A stretch of 64,000 bases of DNA from Tragulus kanchil (taxonomy: Eukaryota > Chordata > Mammalia > Artiodactyla > Tragulidae). This document shows positions 63,121-64,000 of this stretch, piece after piece. The notes under the pieces were generated by a model. That model was given only the letters and a program-made list of their open reading frames with translations, did not search any database and was not told the DNA's origin. Each line of letters begins with the position of its first letter. Positions within the stretch are counted from its first letter, which is position 1. The DNA lies in NCBI GenBank assembly GCA_022376925.1, contig JAIOJX010000030.1, positions 168,759,298-168,823,297 of the forward strand, written 5' to 3'. The translations under genes were made by a program, and so were the position numbers.

Positions 63121-63829
63121 TCAGGATTGTCATGCGGCAGTCCTGGGATTCTTCTCCAGGAGGGGCCGACTGGGAGAGGGGCTGGGGCCTTGGGTTGGCA
63201 CACCAAGCACATAAGTTGATTTTATAAGTGTTTGGGGGAGACCTCCCGAGCGCTAATGGAGATCACGGGTGATGTAAAGTCCTCTGCCTTCCGCTGTGGA
63301 ATCTGGAGCCATGTAAATGTAGGTTAAACTCTCGCCCTGACACATGTCAGCAGGGTTCCCCTGGGGAGGTTCTTTGCCTCTCTGTGGTGGAGACTCCTCT
63401 TTTTGAAAATGGAGGAAATCTGCAGGGTTGTGGCAATGCCTGAAGGAGATGCATACAGCCAGTATCACGGTGTCCTGCACACACTGAGAGCCTGGCAAAG
63501 CTAACAATCATTATTATATCATGAAGAACTGCTTTGTCTGGTCCCTGCCAAGGGAAGGAATAATTCGGTTGGGGAATAACTTTTTCCCCTCTGAGGATTT
63601 TATGAGAAGGAGGTTTATCTGTCTTAAAACAATTAAATAGATATAAGTCATGAATGATATGCAAAAGGTCAAAAGGGTGTGTAGTAAAAGTTTATCTGCC
63701 AACCTGAGGCCCGTCTATATAATTCTCCCCAGAGGCAGTCAATGTGCCAGTTTCCTGTATCTCTTCAGAAATATTTCATAATACATTCATAAGCAAATAG
63801 GAATTTATTAGAATATCACTTTTAATGAA
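63121..63829 (-). other. IRAK2 intron, no feature recognised
   Basis: No exon, named repeat or RNA gene recognised. Confidence 0.4.
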
Positions 63830-63960
63830 AATTTACCTCCACTTACCATGTTCTGTATATGTTCATTCATTTTCCTGTCCTAAGGCATTGGCTAGCACTT
63901 TCAGAACAATACTGGATAATATAGTGAAATGGAGTACCTTTGTCTTGCTCTTGACAAGAC
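63830..63960 (-). mobile_element. L1 ORF2 fragment, antisense
   Basis: Text 'gcattggctagcactttcag', 'aacaatactggataatatag' and 'tttgtcttgctcttgac' reads as a diverged antisense L1 ORF2 segment. A T-rich stretch follows to the window end. Confidence 0.55.
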
Positions 63961-64000
63961 TTTTTTTTTTTTTTTTAATCTTTATTTTAAAGATTTTACA

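Noticed and set aside
1..64000. CRISPR-like or satellite array
   Set aside because: The repeats are 1.1 kb direct duplications occurring in two copies each, not short repeats with spacers, and the genome is a mammal's.
1..64000. True segmental amplification of the IRAK2-TATDN2 locus
   Set aside because: Near-constant unit size, strict left/right pairing, end-clustered errors and seams inside exons fit untrimmed gap patches much better than any known duplication mechanism.

Overview
The window is nuclear DNA of a ruminant artiodactyl. Bov-tA and Bov-A2 SINEs (ruminant markers), CHR-type tRNA(Glu)-derived SINEs, artiodactyl L1 3' ends, MIR and L2 fragments and spliced vertebrate exons all point there. 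CHR copies are unusually frequent and young-looking, so a lineage other than cattle is possible, but the species cannot be fixed from this sequence.

Two protein genes are present, both on the minus strand and in the same order and orientation relative to each other as on human 3p25.3. TATDN2 (TatD-family metal-dependent nuclease) runs from its CpG-island promoter near 31.9-32.5 kb to its stop at 2890, with a long 3' UTR continuing to about 0.6 kb. Six coding exons join in frame to a 746-residue protein with all TatD metal/catalytic motifs. IRAK2 (pseudokinase adaptor of Toll/IL-1 receptor signalling) enters at the right edge. Six exons from 62744 to 36503 encode its C-terminal 324 residues, from the middle of the kinase-like domain to the stop. 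Its upstream exons (death domain and N-lobe) lie beyond the window. About 4-5 kb separates the IRAK2 stop from the TATDN2 promoter.

The dominant structural feature is not biological in appearance. Nineteen direct duplications, nearly all 1.06-1.18 kb, cut through introns, SINEs and exons alike. They fall into nine left/right pairs plus one unpaired right-hand member at the start. Each pair fits one event: a gap-spanning patch (about 1.1 kb flank, gap content, about 1.1 kb flank) inserted between two contigs without trimming its flanks. Inferred patches are 4189-7594, 10013-12187, 16200-18713, 20731-24704, 29896-34260, 37745-39943, 43959-45809, 48422-50476 and 53880-59406. Roughly 20 kb of the 64 kb is therefore redundant, and the collapsed locus would be about 43-44 kb. 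The duplications create extra or partial copies of TATDN2 exons 3 and 5 and of two IRAK2 exons, one with a frameshift.

The rest is intronic or intergenic sequence filled with SINEs, L1 and L2 remnants, MIRs, hAT and mariner-type fragments and microsatellites. I found no convincing new gene, RNA gene or undescribed system. The most informative discoveries are the patch architecture, the reconstructed gene models, and a few local rearrangements beside retroelements.
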